Assembly (NCBI RefSeq): GCF_002102345.1
Contig: NZ_LQPP01000077.1
Location: 1-61,598, forward strand
Source of the DNA: Mycolicibacterium peregrinum
GTDB taxonomy: Bacteria; Actinomycetota; Actinomycetes; Mycobacteriales; Mycobacteriaceae
DNA: 61,598 nt
Reading direction: 5' to 3'
Positions 8,028-15,652 of this stretch are shown one piece after another (position 1 is the first letter of the stretch; every line of letters begins with the position of its first letter). The notes beneath the pieces are model-generated. The model was given only the letters and a program-made list of their open reading frames with translations, ran no database searches and was not told the origin of the DNA. The translations under genes were made by a program, and so were the position numbers.

Positions 8028-9386
8028 TCACTCCAACAGCTGACTGCAGGTGGGTGTGGTGGGCACGCCGTTGAAGCGGTCGGCGATCCAGGCGATGCTC
8101 CGCTCGCCGTCGACGAAAGCGGTCAGGAGTGAGTTGGTATCCGTCTTATTGAGGAAAGGTGGTTGCTCGTTGGTCCACAAGGTGACGTCGGCTCCTAGCC
8201 CGCACCAATCTCTCGCGGTCGCCACCACCGACTCATATGGCGCGAAAGAATCCCATCGGTTGTGTGAAAGGTACACCGGTCCGGTGGGTTTCACGTTTCC
8301 AATTCGCTGCATGGCGAGGATGGAGCTCAGTGGCTCCTCGCGCACCGATTGATAGAGGTCCTTCTTGAACCATGGTTGCAGATGGCGGAACGCGTAGTTG
8401 ATGCCGGTTTGGATCATGCACTGCCGGCTGGTGTTGGCCAACATCTCCGCGCCACGTGGGGTGAGGGAATCTGCAATCGGTTGGGTCATATCGGGATACG
8501 CTTCCTGGATCCCTCGTAGCACCCACCCAAGGGATCCGGCGAGCTGGTTCCCGTCAAGAGGCGGCAACATGCTGGGGAGATCGGTAGTGGCGCCGTTGGC
8601 ATAGGTTCCCACTACGTTGAGCTCGGGTGCGTATGCGCCGGCCAGCTCGGCCGCCGCCAACGCGGCGTGTCCGCCGCCGGCCAGCCAGCCCCAGAAGGCA
8701 ACGGGTCCATCCGGATCCAACGTGGTATCGGGTAGGTGCATCGCTGCCCGCGCGGCATCGTTCAGTGCGGTCCCGCCTGCGACCCGGTTCAGGAACTGCG
8801 GTGCCATCGGACCGTGCACTCCCAATCCGACACCATCGGTGACCACTATCGCGAAGCCCCGTGCCAGCAGAGTCGCGATGAATCCTTCCTCGAGGTTGAA
8901 CATCAGGTCGAAACCTGTGTCCAACGAGGCATGGATGCCTTGGTTGAACAGGCGGGACGGAGCACACTGCTCTCCCATTCCGTACGGGGCTGTGGCGTAG
9001 GCAAGCAACGGGCGGGGCCCGCTGCCGGGCCACGGGACATCAGGCTCGATGTAGGTGCCCGTGACCGCCACGGGATGACCCTGAGCATCGGTGCTGCGAT
9101 ACATGATTCGCGTTCCGGTTCCGACGAAGGAGCCCAGTTGTCCGGAAGGTTCCAGAACCAGCCTGGAAGGCTCCGTTCGAATGAGATCACCCGGTGCGCC
9201 TGCGGGCAGGGGGTCCGGCGGCGTGTAGAACACCCAATACTGTGATTCGTCAGCCCGGGCAACCGGCGTCGTCATCGAAAAAGCCACTGAAGCAACGATG
9301 CACAGGACGCTGATCGCCGACCTGACCCAGCTTCGCGCGCGGCGTTTCGGGAGGTGCGCAGATTCGTCACCCGAAAAGGGAATCAT
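8028..9386 (-). CDS. Secretory-lipase family protein lacking catalytic Ser and His (predicted pseudoenzyme)
   Basis: A 452-residue exported alpha/beta-hydrolase of the secretory lipase (LIP, PF03583) family. It has an N-terminal signal or anchor (about residues 18-45, ending PVARA). It aligns without gaps through the catalytic region to the paralogue at 52651-53943. There the nucleophile elbow is GYSQGGG; here it is GWLAGGG, so Ser is replaced by Leu235. The paralogue's His399 (INHALP) is Ser419 here (TNSLLT). Only the Asp (NRWDS, residue 379) is kept. The frame is intact and the rest well conserved, so I read it as an enzyme turned binding protein, not a decaying gene. The ATG at 9386 has AAGGAAA upstream. 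Confidence 0.8.
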   Translation of the reverse strand: MIPFSGDESAHLPKRRARSWVRSAISVLCIVASVAFSMTTPVARADESQYWVFYTPPDPLPAGAPGDLIRTEPSRLVLEPSGQLGSFVGTGTRIMYRSTDAQGHPVAVTGTYIEPDVPWPGSGPRPLLAYATAPYGMGEQCAPSRLFNQGIHASLDTGFDLMFNLEEGFIATLLARGFAIVVTDGVGLGVHGPMAPQFLNRVAGGTALNDAARAAMHLPDTTLDPDGPVAFWGWLAGGGHAALAAAELAGAYAPELNVVGTYANGATTDLPSMLPPLDGNQLAGSLGWVLRGIQEAYPDMTQPIADSLTPRGAEMLANTSRQCMIQTGINYAFRHLQPWFKKDLYQSVREEPLSSILAMQRIGNVKPTGPVYLSHNRWDSFAPYESVVATARDWCGLGADVTLWTNEQPPFLNKTDTNSLLTAFVDGERSIAWIADRFNGVPTTPTCSQLLE

Positions 9387-9533
9387 CGTTGGTTTCCTTT
9401 GGTTGGACTGGTTCGACGGCGGATGCGGCGCCGCAGGGAGCAAGCGCAAAGTCAGCACAGCCCGGCGCGGTAATAGCCTGGGCTGGCGCATCTTTGAATG
9501 ATTTGTGAATACCGATGAGCCGGGGTCGGAAAG

Positions 9534-10466
9534 CTAGCTGAGCAACGCCGCGAGCTCCCTCGCGAATACGGTGATGGCGTGATCGCCGTCGTCGAGTACA
9601 CCTGCCAGTAAAGGGAAGCTGTGCGGCATGCCCTCGTACTCGTGCGTTTGAACCTTGACTCCCGCCACGGCGAGTCTGTCACCGTAGCGGTGGGCGTCGT
9701 CGGCAACTGGATCGATCTGAGCACTGACGATCACAGCAGGCGGGGCTCCCACGAGGTTCTGCGTCAGCAATGGCGAGGCGAGGCTCGAACGACGGTCGTC
9801 CAGTCCGGGTACGTACATGTCATAGGCCCATGCAAGCGCGGATCGGGTGAGGAAGGGGCCGTCCTTGTGCCGTTCGACCGAGTCACTGCTCATGGTGGCA
9901 TCGAGTGCGGGGCACAGCAGGCCTTGGGCCTTGACCGGAGGGCCTTGTTCTCGCGAGGCAAGCGCAACGCTCGCCGCCAGTGCACCCCCGGACGAATCGC
10001 CGGCGACTGCAAGGGCTTCGGGGTCGATGCCTAGTTCATCGGCATGCTCACTGACCCAAGAGAAAGCATCGGCGGCGTCGTGATGAGCACACGGAAACCG
10101 GTCTTCGGGAGCCAGGCGGTATGCCACAGAAATCACGATGAGTTCACCCCGCACGCAGAGTTTTCGGCAGAGCCGATCGTGGGTGTCGAGGCTTCCGCGT
10201 ACGAATGCCCCGCCATGCAGATAGACAACGGCTGGAAGTGCCGGTGCGGCCACGGGTGGGTGGTAACTCCGCGCCGCGACCTCACCGTTGCGAACAGGGA
10301 TCGTGAAATCGCCTACTGTGCAACGATCATCAACGTCGCCCGCCAGCGTGATCAACTTCTCCCCAGCTTCCCGGTAAGTCGCGATCGGCATCTCCCACGG
10401 CTGTGGGGCAGGTCGTTCGGACAGGGCGTGCAACAGCTGCTGAACCTGGAAATGCAGCGCGCTCAT
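9534..10466 (-). CDS. HSL-type alpha/beta hydrolase (esterase)
   Basis: This is a 310-residue hormone-sensitive-lipase-family (alpha/beta hydrolase 3) esterase. The oxyanion motif HGGAF is at residues 84-88 and the nucleophile elbow GDSSGG puts Ser158 in the active site. The Asp lies in SAQIDPVADDA and the His in GMPHSF. It has no signal peptide and is probably cytosolic, hydrolysing carboxylic esters. Its ATG overlaps the stop of DUF3237 copy A by 4 nt, so it is translated as part of that transcription unit and probably controlled by the shared-motif promoter at 10987-11011. Confidence 0.85.
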   Translation of the reverse strand: MSALHFQVQQLLHALSERPAPQPWEMPIATYREAGEKLITLAGDVDDRCTVGDFTIPVRNGEVAARSYHPPVAAPALPAVVYLHGGAFVRGSLDTHDRLCRKLCVRGELIVISVAYRLAPEDRFPCAHHDAADAFSWVSEHADELGIDPEALAVAGDSSGGALAASVALASREQGPPVKAQGLLCPALDATMSSDSVERHKDGPFLTRSALAWAYDMYVPGLDDRRSSLASPLLTQNLVGAPPAVIVSAQIDPVADDAHRYGDRLAVAGVKVQTHEYEGMPHSFPLLAGVLDDGDHAITVFARELAALLS

Positions 10467-10921
10467 GCAACGACTCGGAAGACTTGGAATTCGACGACGG
10501 GTCCGGGTTGGATGCGTCCTTGTCCGACGAAGATGCTTTGGTTGACCCAGGCGTATTTGGGGTCTCCGGATTCCAGGCGTGGGGTGGTGACGAAGTAGTG
10601 GTCGCCGAAGTCGGTGCCGCTGCTGGCGCCGCCGAGGGCGCCTGCGGCGGCTTCGTTGACCTCTACCAGGCCTTGGTAGCTCATGTAGATGACGGCGCCG
10701 TCGTCGGTGTAGAACTGGGCGCGCACATCGAGTCGGCCGTAGCCGTCTTCGCCGGCCAGTAGCCAGTCCCCGCCGCCGGGGGCGGCGGTGCCGCGGAATC
10801 GGTTTCCGGTGACTTTGCCTCCCGTGACGGCCAGGACTTGGCGCAGCCCGTAAGGGCCTGGACCGACGATCTGGGGTTCGGCCAGCTCTGCGGTGTAGCT
10901 GAACTCCGGCTCCAATTTCAC
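10463..10921 (-). CDS. DUF3237 family protein, copy A
   Basis: This is a 152-residue DUF3237 (UPF0311-type) beta-barrel protein of unknown biochemical function. It is identical to copy B (19099-19557) over 446 consecutive nucleotides (10469-10914), including every synonymous site, with differences only at codons 2-3 and the last two codons. The GTG at 10921 has GGAGGT upstream. The gene leads an operon with the HSL esterase (4-nt overlap) and is divergent from the cupin gene. Such zero divergence between inverted copies implies very recent duplication or ongoing gene conversion. Confidence 0.85.
   Translation of the reverse strand: MKLEPEFSYTAELAEPQIVGPGPYGLRQVLAVTGGKVTGNRFRGTAAPGGGDWLLAGEDGYGRLDVRAQFYTDDGAVIYMSYQGLVEVNEAAAGALGGASSGTDFGDHYFVTTPRLESGDPKYAWVNQSIFVGQGRIQPGPVVEFQVFRVVA
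10463..10921 (-). repeat. Arm A of a 446-nt perfect inverted repeat
   Basis: Positions 10469-10914 are the exact reverse complement of 19106-19551. The arms enclose 8.2 kb containing the cupin-to-SnoaL genes. Homologous recombination between the arms would invert this segment and exchange the DUF3237 genes between their two promoters. Confidence 0.9.
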
Positions 10922-10972
10922 TGTTGGACCTCCATTTTCGAGCGGGCTGCTGTCAGCGCCGCGGTGGATCCG

Positions 10973-11011
10973 AGAGTGCACTATGAGTGGGTGATAGTCA
11001 ACACATTGTCG
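10973..11011 (-). promoter_or_regulatory. Promoter P1 with shared 25-bp motif (DUF3237-A/HSL operon)
   Basis: On the minus strand the motif at 11011-10987 fits GACA-N4-GTTGAyTA-N4-C-N-AC. It contains a -35-like TTGACT (11001-10996) followed 17 nt later by CACTCT (10978-10973). The same motif and spacing are found before four other genes of this block. An 11-bp palindrome, GTCAACTTGAC, lies next to it at 11015-11025. Confidence 0.65.
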
Positions 11012-11054
11012 AGTGTCAACTTGACGTTGCTGGGTGCGGCAGGTTTTTAGAAAT

Positions 11055-11093
11055 GGACACTATGTTGACTAACACCGACTGTGAGTCTAGTCT
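11055..11093 (+). promoter_or_regulatory. Promoter P2 with shared 25-bp motif (cupin operon)
   Basis: The motif at 11055-11079 contains TTGACT at 11065-11070, then a 17-nt spacer and TAGTCT at 11088-11093. This is a good sigma-A type promoter 67 nt upstream of the cupin start. It faces promoter P1 across about 45 bp, so one regulator could control both directions. Confidence 0.7.
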
Positions 11094-11159
11094 CAAATCT
11101 GCCAAGGCCGTGACACCGCACACCGGCGTACGGCGCTACAACGACACAAGAGGATTGAC

Positions 11160-11720
11160 ATGGCCACGAGATCGGACGTCGACCAGATCCAACCGTCAAC
11201 TTCACGCGACGGCGAGAGCTACGTCTCCCACCGTGAAGACATCCACTTCAACATGACCGGTGACTTCATGACCGGGGTGGATTTCTGGATTCACGCGACT
11301 GGTGAGACCACCAACGGTCAGCTGATCGTCATCGAGACCAACTGGGTGCGTGGTACCGAACCGGTCTGGCACATCCACCACCGCGAAGAAGAGGGCTTCT
11401 TCGTGATGGACGGTGAAATCAAGATTCACACCGAGGCCGGCTCCTACAACGCCAAGAAGGGCCAGTTCGTCTGGGGGCGCAAGGATCAGCGGCACACCTA
11501 CGAGGTGGTCGGTGACGAAGCCCGGATCCTCGTGGTGTTCGTGCCCGGCCCCGACAGTGAGGGTTTCGAGCCCAACGGCGGTATCGACAAGTACTTCTAC
11601 GAGGCACGCGATCGAGAGCTCCGGACGCCCGAGCAACTGCAGGCCGAGGTCGAGAACCTGAAGGTCAACTACGGCCTGGAGATGTTCCCCGAAATTCCGC
11701 ATCCCCGCCAGAACGCGTGA
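11160..11720 (+). CDS. Cupin domain protein
   Basis: This is a 186-residue single-domain cupin. The metal-binding motif 1 is WHIHHREEEGFFVMDGEI (about residues 66-83), with the His-X-His and Glu ligands present, and motif 2 includes KDQRHTYEV. It is probably a metal-dependent dioxygenase, isomerase or small-molecule binder; the reaction cannot be told from sequence. It is the first gene of the operon running into mmsA (50-bp gap) and has its own sigma-A-like promoter. Confidence 0.75.
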   Translation: MATRSDVDQIQPSTSRDGESYVSHREDIHFNMTGDFMTGVDFWIHATGETTNGQLIVIETNWVRGTEPVWHIHHREEEGFFVMDGEIKIHTEAGSYNAKKGQFVWGRKDQRHTYEVVGDEARILVVFVPGPDSEGFEPNGGIDKYFYEARDRELRTPEQLQAEVENLKVNYGLEMFPEIPHPRQNA

Positions 11721-11770
11721 GTGTGGTTGTCGTTTTGGATATTTGGCATTACTGAAGCATTGGAGTTGCT

Positions 11771-13276
11771 GTGACCATCGATGTATCTCTTGACACCGTT
11801 CCGCATTGGATCGGCGGCGCGGCCGTCTTCTCGACCGAGGGGCCACGAGCCGAGATCCATGATCCCGCTACAGGGAGCGTGATCGGGACCGTCGTACTCG
11901 GCGGTGTCGATGCCGTCGACGAAGCTGTCGCCAATGCCCGCATTGCGGCAGTCGGCTGGGCCGACACCCCCGGCCCGGCCCGCGCAGCGATACTGCATCG
12001 CTTCCGGGTGTTGCTGCACGAGCAGGTCGACGACCTGGCGTCGATCATCACGGTCGAACAGGGCAAGACGCTCGCAGACGCCCGGGGAGAGCTGGCGCGC
12101 TCGATCGAAGCCGTCGACGTGTCGCTTTCGGTGGTGCAGCAACTCAAGGGGGAGTACGCCGAGCAGGTTGCCAATGGGGTCGACACGTACTCCTTCCGGC
12201 AACCGCTCGGTGTATGCGCCGGCATCACACCGTTCAACTTTCCGGTCATGGTGCCGGTGTCGATGTTCGCAGCCGCGATTGCATGCGGGAATGCGTTCGT
12301 GCTCAAGCCAAGTGAACAGGTGCCATCGGCATCGGTGCGGTTGGCGCAGATCGCGAGCGAAGCAGGATTGCCCGACGGCGTGCTGAATGTTGTGCACGGC
12401 GGTGTGGAGGCAGCGGAGGCGCTCATCGACCACCCCGACGTTGCGGCGGTGTCGTTCGTCGGGTCCACCCCTGTCGCACGTGCGATCTACCGGCGCTCGG
12501 CCGAGGCCGGCAAGAAGGTGCAGGCTCTTGGAGGGGCGAAGAACCACTTGGTGGTGATGCCCGACGCCGACCTCGATGCCGCAGCCGATGCGCTGGTTTC
12601 GGCGGCCTACGGGGCCGCAGGCCAGCGATGCATGGCTGTGACGGTCGCGGTTGCGGTCGGCTCGGCGGCAGATACGTTGGTGACCAAGGTTGCCGAGCGA
12701 GCCAATGCGTTCAAGGTGGGCCCGGGCGCGGTGTCGGGATCCGACATGGGGCCGTTGATCTCCGAGCGCGCACTCGATCGGGTTCGAGGGGCGCTGGAAC
12801 GCTCCGTCAAACAGGGTGGCCGACTGGTCGTCGATGGCCGTGAGCGGGCTGCGGACGGGGCGGGTTACTTCATCGGTCCCAGTCTCGTCGACCACGTCGG
12901 CGTCGAGAGCGACCTCTACCGCGACGAAGTGTTCGGACCGGTTCTGAGCGTGGTGCGCGTCGAAGACCTCGAGCAGGCCCTGCAGATCGTCAACGACAAT
13001 CCCTACGGGAACGGCGCCATCATCTTCACCGGCAGCGGCACCGCTGCGCGTCGGTTCAGCCGGGGTGTTTCGGCAGGCAGCGTAGGGATCAACGTGCCGA
13101 TCCCCGTGCCGATCTCCTGGTTCGGCTTCGGCGGATGGGGGGACTCGCGCTTCGGAGACGACGGGCTCAACTATGACGGCTACCGCTTCTACACGAGGTC
13201 TAAAGTCGTCACACAGCGTTGGACCGAGCCGAAGCCCGGCCTTGCTCCGCACTTCGTTGCAGCGGGCAGTCAATGA
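11771..13276 (+). CDS. mmsA: CoA-acylating (methyl)malonate-semialdehyde dehydrogenase type ALDH
   Basis: A 501-residue aldehyde dehydrogenase. The catalytic Cys287 is in GAAGQRCMA. The general-base Glu of ordinary ALDHs is absent (QALGGAKNH instead of ELGG), which is the signature of the CoA-acylating MmsA branch. NAD-binding elements PFNFPVMVP and FVGSTPVARAIY are present. It would convert an acyl semialdehyde to acyl-CoA, for example methylmalonate semialdehyde to propionyl-CoA. The neighbouring VOC protein, which resembles methylmalonyl-CoA epimerase, supports a propionyl-CoA link. The true substrate may differ from valine catabolism. Confidence 0.8.
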   Translation: MTIDVSLDTVPHWIGGAAVFSTEGPRAEIHDPATGSVIGTVVLGGVDAVDEAVANARIAAVGWADTPGPARAAILHRFRVLLHEQVDDLASIITVEQGKTLADARGELARSIEAVDVSLSVVQQLKGEYAEQVANGVDTYSFRQPLGVCAGITPFNFPVMVPVSMFAAAIACGNAFVLKPSEQVPSASVRLAQIASEAGLPDGVLNVVHGGVEAAEALIDHPDVAAVSFVGSTPVARAIYRRSAEAGKKVQALGGAKNHLVVMPDADLDAAADALVSAAYGAAGQRCMAVTVAVAVGSAADTLVTKVAERANAFKVGPGAVSGSDMGPLISERALDRVRGALERSVKQGGRLVVDGRERAADGAGYFIGPSLVDHVGVESDLYRDEVFGPVLSVVRVEDLEQALQIVNDNPYGNGAIIFTGSGTAARRFSRGVSAGSVGINVPIPVPISWFGFGGWGDSRFGDDGLNYDGYRFYTRSKVVTQRWTEPKPGLAPHFVAAGSQ

Positions 13277-13698
13277 CCTCGCCACCCGCTGCCGGCCTCC
13301 CTCGGCTCGACCACGTCGGCATCCTGGTACGCGACCTGGATTCGGCACTCGCGCACTGGTCGGATCGGTTTGGGGTGGAGGTTGCTCGTTCGGTAGAGGT
13401 TCCGGCCATGAGCCTCCGCGCGGCGTTCCTCAACGTTTCCGGCGCAGAGGTCGAGCTGTACACCCTGCACGACCTGGACGCGCTTGAGAGAGCCCTCGAC
13501 GGAGCACCGGCAAAACTCGACCACCTGGCACTACGACTGCACCACGCAGACGGTCCTGAACTCGCGGGCTGCGCTATCCGAGGGCCTGGCCGCCCGGAGC
13601 CGATCGGGGCACCGATTCTGATGGGGGAGGCCACACATGTGTGGACCGAACCTCCCGGAATCGATGTTCTTCTCCAACTGATCAGACCGAGCGCGTGA
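13273..13698 (+). CDS. VOC family protein, methylmalonyl-CoA epimerase-like
   Basis: A 141-residue vicinal-oxygen-chelate protein beginning LPRLDHVGILVRDLDSALAHW, with a second LDHLALRL strand, the pattern of methylmalonyl-CoA epimerase and related glyoxalase-fold enzymes. The metal His is in LDHVG, with a second in KLDHLAL and acids in the C-terminal half. The ATG overlaps the ALDH stop (ATGA, 13273-13276), which indicates coupled expression and a role on the ALDH product or a similar CoA ester. Confidence 0.65.
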   Translation: MTSPPAAGLPRLDHVGILVRDLDSALAHWSDRFGVEVARSVEVPAMSLRAAFLNVSGAEVELYTLHDLDALERALDGAPAKLDHLALRLHHADGPELAGCAIRGPGRPEPIGAPILMGEATHVWTEPPGIDVLLQLIRPSA

Positions 13699-13777
13699 GG
13701 TACCCAACTATATCCGTTGCACCACAGGCGGTCTCGCCGATCGGCCGACCGTAAACCAATCACCACGAGGAGTAAAC

Positions 13778-14644
13778 ATGGGACGCATGGAAGGAAAGGT
13801 CGCCCTGGTCACCGGAGCGGCCCGAGGCCAGGGGCGAGCACACGCCATCCGCCTCGCACAGGAAGGCGCGGACATCCTCGCCTTCGACTGCCCGGCGAAT
13901 GGAGGGGTTCCCTATCCCGTTGGCACGGCAGCTGACCTCGAGATCACGGTCAAGGAAGTCGAGGCGCTGGGCCGGCGAATCATCGCGCACCAAGGCGACG
14001 TTCGTGAGCAGAGCCCGCTGGACAAGTTGGTCGCCGAGGGCGTGCAGGCCTTCGGCGGACTCGATGTCGCAGTGGCCAACGCCGGCATCTGGACTGTGCA
14101 CCCGTTCGCAGACATTCCCGAGGACGAGTTCCTGGATGTGCTCAACGTCAACATCATGGGGCCCTGGCGCACGCTGAAGGCCGTAACTCCCGCCATGAAG
14201 ACGCGCGGAGGTGGTTCGGTGATCATCACCTCGTCCGGCAACGGCGTCGAGGGATCTCCCCACTACGTCCACTACGTGGCATCGAAGCATGGCGTACTCG
14301 GCCTGGCGAAGAGCGCAGCACTCGAATTCGGTCAGTACGGCATCCGAGTCAACTCACTTCTTCCCGGGCCTACCGATACGCCCGCCCTGGACTGGCAAGG
14401 GGGCTACGACCTCTGCGCAGGCAAGGGGCCTGGTCAGGGTGTCAAAGAGGACTTGCAAGGCGCGAGGTACTGGGCAGTTCTGCGGGATGTAGGCCTGCTG
14501 CCGCCGCAGGCCATGAGCGAGGCCGTGCTGTGGCTGGCCTCCGACGAATCACGATGGACGACCGGTCTGGAGATGTTGGTCGAGGGTGGTCACATGCTCA
14601 TGCCGGGGCTGAATATGACGAAAATGGCCTTGGACAACCAATAA
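13778..14644 (+). CDS. Mycofactocin-coupled SDR family oxidoreductase
   Basis: This is a 288-residue short-chain dehydrogenase. The NAD motif is TGAARGQGRAHA (residues 13-24), the active site has SSGNGV and YVHYVASKHG (Tyr-X-X-X-Lys), and there is an insert around TAADLEITVKEVEALGRR. This insert and the GQGR form mark the mycofactocin-associated SDR subfamily (TIGR03971-like), whose NAD cofactor is not exchanged and which passes electrons to mycofactocin. It is expected to oxidise a secondary alcohol. GAGGAG precedes the ATG at 13778, 79 nt after the VOC gene. Confidence 0.85.
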   Translation: MGRMEGKVALVTGAARGQGRAHAIRLAQEGADILAFDCPANGGVPYPVGTAADLEITVKEVEALGRRIIAHQGDVREQSPLDKLVAEGVQAFGGLDVAVANAGIWTVHPFADIPEDEFLDVLNVNIMGPWRTLKAVTPAMKTRGGGSVIITSSGNGVEGSPHYVHYVASKHGVLGLAKSAALEFGQYGIRVNSLLPGPTDTPALDWQGGYDLCAGKGPGQGVKEDLQGARYWAVLRDVGLLPPQAMSEAVLWLASDESRWTTGLEMLVEGGHMLMPGLNMTKMALDNQ

Positions 14645-14692
14645 CGTTCGGCAACCCTACAGGTCAAGCAGGGTCCTCCCGGAAGACGTCGA

Positions 14693-15394
14693 TCACGTCT
14701 TCGGGGAGGACTTGCGGCGTCTACTGGGCTTCTCGCGCGGCTTCCACTCAAGGCCGTAGACCGTTCGTAGCCAAATGGTGGTCACCGTTTCGGCCATGTC
14801 CTTCAACGGGATTGCGTTGTCGCTGCGCAGACTCATCAACGAGAGGTTGCGTTCACCCATCCACATCAACGCGGCAGCCAATGACCTGGCAGGTGGCCCG
14901 TCGATGGCCACGCCGGCAGCCCTGTCTCGCTCGATGCTGGCCGCCGAAGCGTCGATGAACCGACCGAGGATCGTGTCCCACTGCTTCTGCAGGTCCGGCT
15001 CGGCCGCAGCGGCGTCGCCGACTTCACGCAGAACGTGACCGTGCTGTTCCCACACCTGAATAACCTCGTTGACCGCGTGCTCGATGGCCGCCTCCGGCGG
15101 CATACCGGCCGGACGCTCAAAAATCAGTTGCGACGCTTGGAACACGTCGGCGGTGACCCGAGAGAGCAGGGCCGACAACAGCTGCCATTTGGACTCGAAG
15201 TAGAAGTAGAACGATGACCGCGACAGCCCCGCGCGCTTGGTGAGATCGTCGATGGAGATGTTGCGCAGCGGCACTGTGCGCAGCATGTCGTAAGCACCTT
15301 CGAGGATGGCTTGCTCGCGTCTGTCACCTTTGATGTTTCGTCGGCCCACCCGTGTTTCTGTGGTGCTCAGGTTGAAAGATGAAGTGGACGCCAT
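14693..15394 (-). CDS. TetR family regulator, EthR-like
   Basis: This is a 233-residue repressor with an N-terminal HTH (ISIDDLTKRAGLSRSSFYFYFESKWQLLSALL) and a C-terminal domain like that of EthR (ERDRAAGVAIDGPPARSLAAALMWMGERNL). It is convergent with the SDR gene and divergent from the acyl-CoA ligase. It is the only dedicated regulator inside the inverted-repeat-bounded block, so it is the leading candidate for binding the shared 25-bp motif or the AACACGTGTT palindrome at 15425-15434 in its own promoter region. The Arg/Lys-rich C-terminal tail is unusual. Confidence 0.8.
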   Translation of the reverse strand: MASTSSFNLSTTETRVGRRNIKGDRREQAILEGAYDMLRTVPLRNISIDDLTKRAGLSRSSFYFYFESKWQLLSALLSRVTADVFQASQLIFERPAGMPPEAAIEHAVNEVIQVWEQHGHVLREVGDAAAAEPDLQKQWDTILGRFIDASAASIERDRAAGVAIDGPPARSLAAALMWMGERNLSLMSLRSDNAIPLKDMAETVTTIWLRTVYGLEWKPREKPSRRRKSSPKT

Positions 15395-15424
15395 ACGGAA
15401 GATGATAGGTCAGGCCAACCGTGA

Positions 15425-15434
15425 AACACGTGTT
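15425..15434. promoter_or_regulatory. AACACGTGTT palindrome in the TetR/acyl-CoA ligase divergent region
   Basis: This is a perfect 10-bp palindrome, extended by one further G:C pair on the outside, about 30 bp from the TetR start. It is a likely autoregulatory operator, but that is inferred from position only. Confidence 0.4.
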
Positions 15435-15460
15435 CCAGAGGCAGAAGTACCGGTTGTTTT

Positions 15461-15499
15461 CGACATTGTGTTGATTATCACCCACATGTAGTGCATACT
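15461..15499 (+). promoter_or_regulatory. Promoter P3 with shared 25-bp motif (acyl-CoA ligase)
   Basis: The motif at 15461-15485 differs from that of P1 at only 2 of 25 positions. TTGATT (15471-15476) is followed after 17 nt by CATACT (15494-15499). The leader to the GTG at 15653 is about 150 nt. Confidence 0.7.
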
Positions 15500-15652
15500 A
15501 TGAGCGTTGCATCGGCCTCGCCGCCTCTAACGTTCGTGCCGGCGCCGGCCGTCGCCTCGGATTCGGCCGCTGCTCTGCCCGCACTCAATTGCGATTCGCA
15601 CGCCTGGCCGCGGAATGAAAATGCGAGCTCTCTTTCGAAGTAGGAGTCAACC

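Noticed and set aside
8028..9386. Treating the pseudo-lipase as an active enzyme because it belongs to the lipase family.
   Set aside because: Nucleophile Ser and catalytic His are replaced, as read directly from codons in the sequence.
15500..15643. A 47-codon open frame starting directly after the -10 box of promoter P3.
   Set aside because: Its ATG lies at or before the expected transcription start and there is no ribosome site; the acyl-CoA ligase start at 15653 explains the leader.
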